Origin: Oceanicola sp.
Lineage (GTDB): Bacteria > Pseudomonadota > Alphaproteobacteria > Rhodobacterales > Rhodobacteraceae
Length of the DNA: 64,000 nt
NCBI GenBank assembly: GCA_022447275.1
Contig: JAKVBK010000010.1
Coordinates: 23,436-87,435, forward strand
Direction: 5' to 3'
In this document: one piece after another, positions 63,764 through 64,000 of the stretch
Position numbering within the stretch: position 1 is the first letter of the stretch
Layout: each line of letters opens with the position of its first letter
Translations under genes and position numbers: made by a program
The notes under the pieces: model-generated
Told to the model about the DNA's origin: nothing
Database searches by the model: none
What the model saw: the letters and a program-made list of their open reading frames with translations, nothing else

Positions 63764-64000
63764 TGTGGTCTGCTCCTCTTTGCAGGAACGCCTTTGCAGG
63801 CGCATGGTTCATTGGGTGGGCCAAAGAACGGACCGCTTTAAGGAATGGGCGGGCGCACGGATCGCCGCCGACTGTTAAATGCCTGCGCGCGGAAGCGTAG
63901 GGCACCTCTCACCGAGGCGGGCTGCGCAACATCGCCAGGGCCGATTGCTGTGTGATCTGTGCAGGTGCCCCCACGCCAAGACGCTTTTGGCTTCCAACGC

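Overview
The window looks like chromosomal DNA of a marine-type alphaproteobacterium, most likely Rhodobacterales (Rhodobacteraceae/Roseobacteraceae). This rests on the high G+C of most coding lines, the gene families and their neighbours (Anbu operon, xdhABC next to a BMP-type ABC importer, hisA-hisF-hisE, NQR with apbE and nqrM, a VPLPA-CTERM protein), and dense operons with 1-8 base overlaps. The genus cannot be set from the sequence alone. No phage, transposon, CRISPR array or plasmid function was seen.

Layout. 1-2644: 3' part of an HI0933-type flavoprotein, convergent with murD. 2700-8726: a membrane/stress operon of two very small ORFs, XpaC, TelA, a DUF2927 lipoprotein, an SPFH protein with a GYF_2 domain and a double zinc-ribbon membrane protein. 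8909-10275: PfkB sugar kinase and dtd. 10422-14454: the Anbu operon (circularly permuted ATP-grasp, alpha-E, transglutaminase, proteasome-like Anbu). 14707-17762: DegP-type protease, then a protein that looks like an M48 peptidase with a lost HExxH. 17840-21346: dnaE.

21672-31127: xdhA-xdhB-xdhC coupled to an ABC ATPase, two permeases and a BMP binding protein, which together would import and oxidise purines. 31208-34742: VPLPA-CTERM surface protein, aldo/keto reductase plus FAD oxidase pair, a small exported protein. 34915-41129: a possible frameshifted small gene, a dimethylglycine/sarcosine dehydrogenase-like protein, panC, a D-2-hydroxyacid dehydrogenase, an SH3 protein and ubiG. 41320-48648: M3 peptidase, DUF2147, hisA-hisF-hisE, CoA-binding protein, Tat-exported YHS protein, zinc-ribbon protein, rlmB. 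48840-48923: tRNA-Tyr.

48950-53800 is visibly lower in G+C and carries a predicted periplasmic Cache protein, a large hybrid histidine kinase and a DUF4262 protein. 53807-56072: FAD oxidoreductase, small membrane protein, CBS protein. 56178-63491: the complete Na+-translocating NADH:quinone oxidoreductase operon nqrABCDEF, with the flavin transferase apbE and the maturation factor nqrM divergent from it. A small membrane protein closes the window.

The points most worth a second look are the 2700-8726 operon with its unannotated micro-ORFs, the Anbu operon, a palindromic repeat that has become coding sequence inside xdhB and has a close relative near 14.5 kb, the inactivated M48-like protein, and the Cache/hybrid kinase pair in low-G+C DNA.
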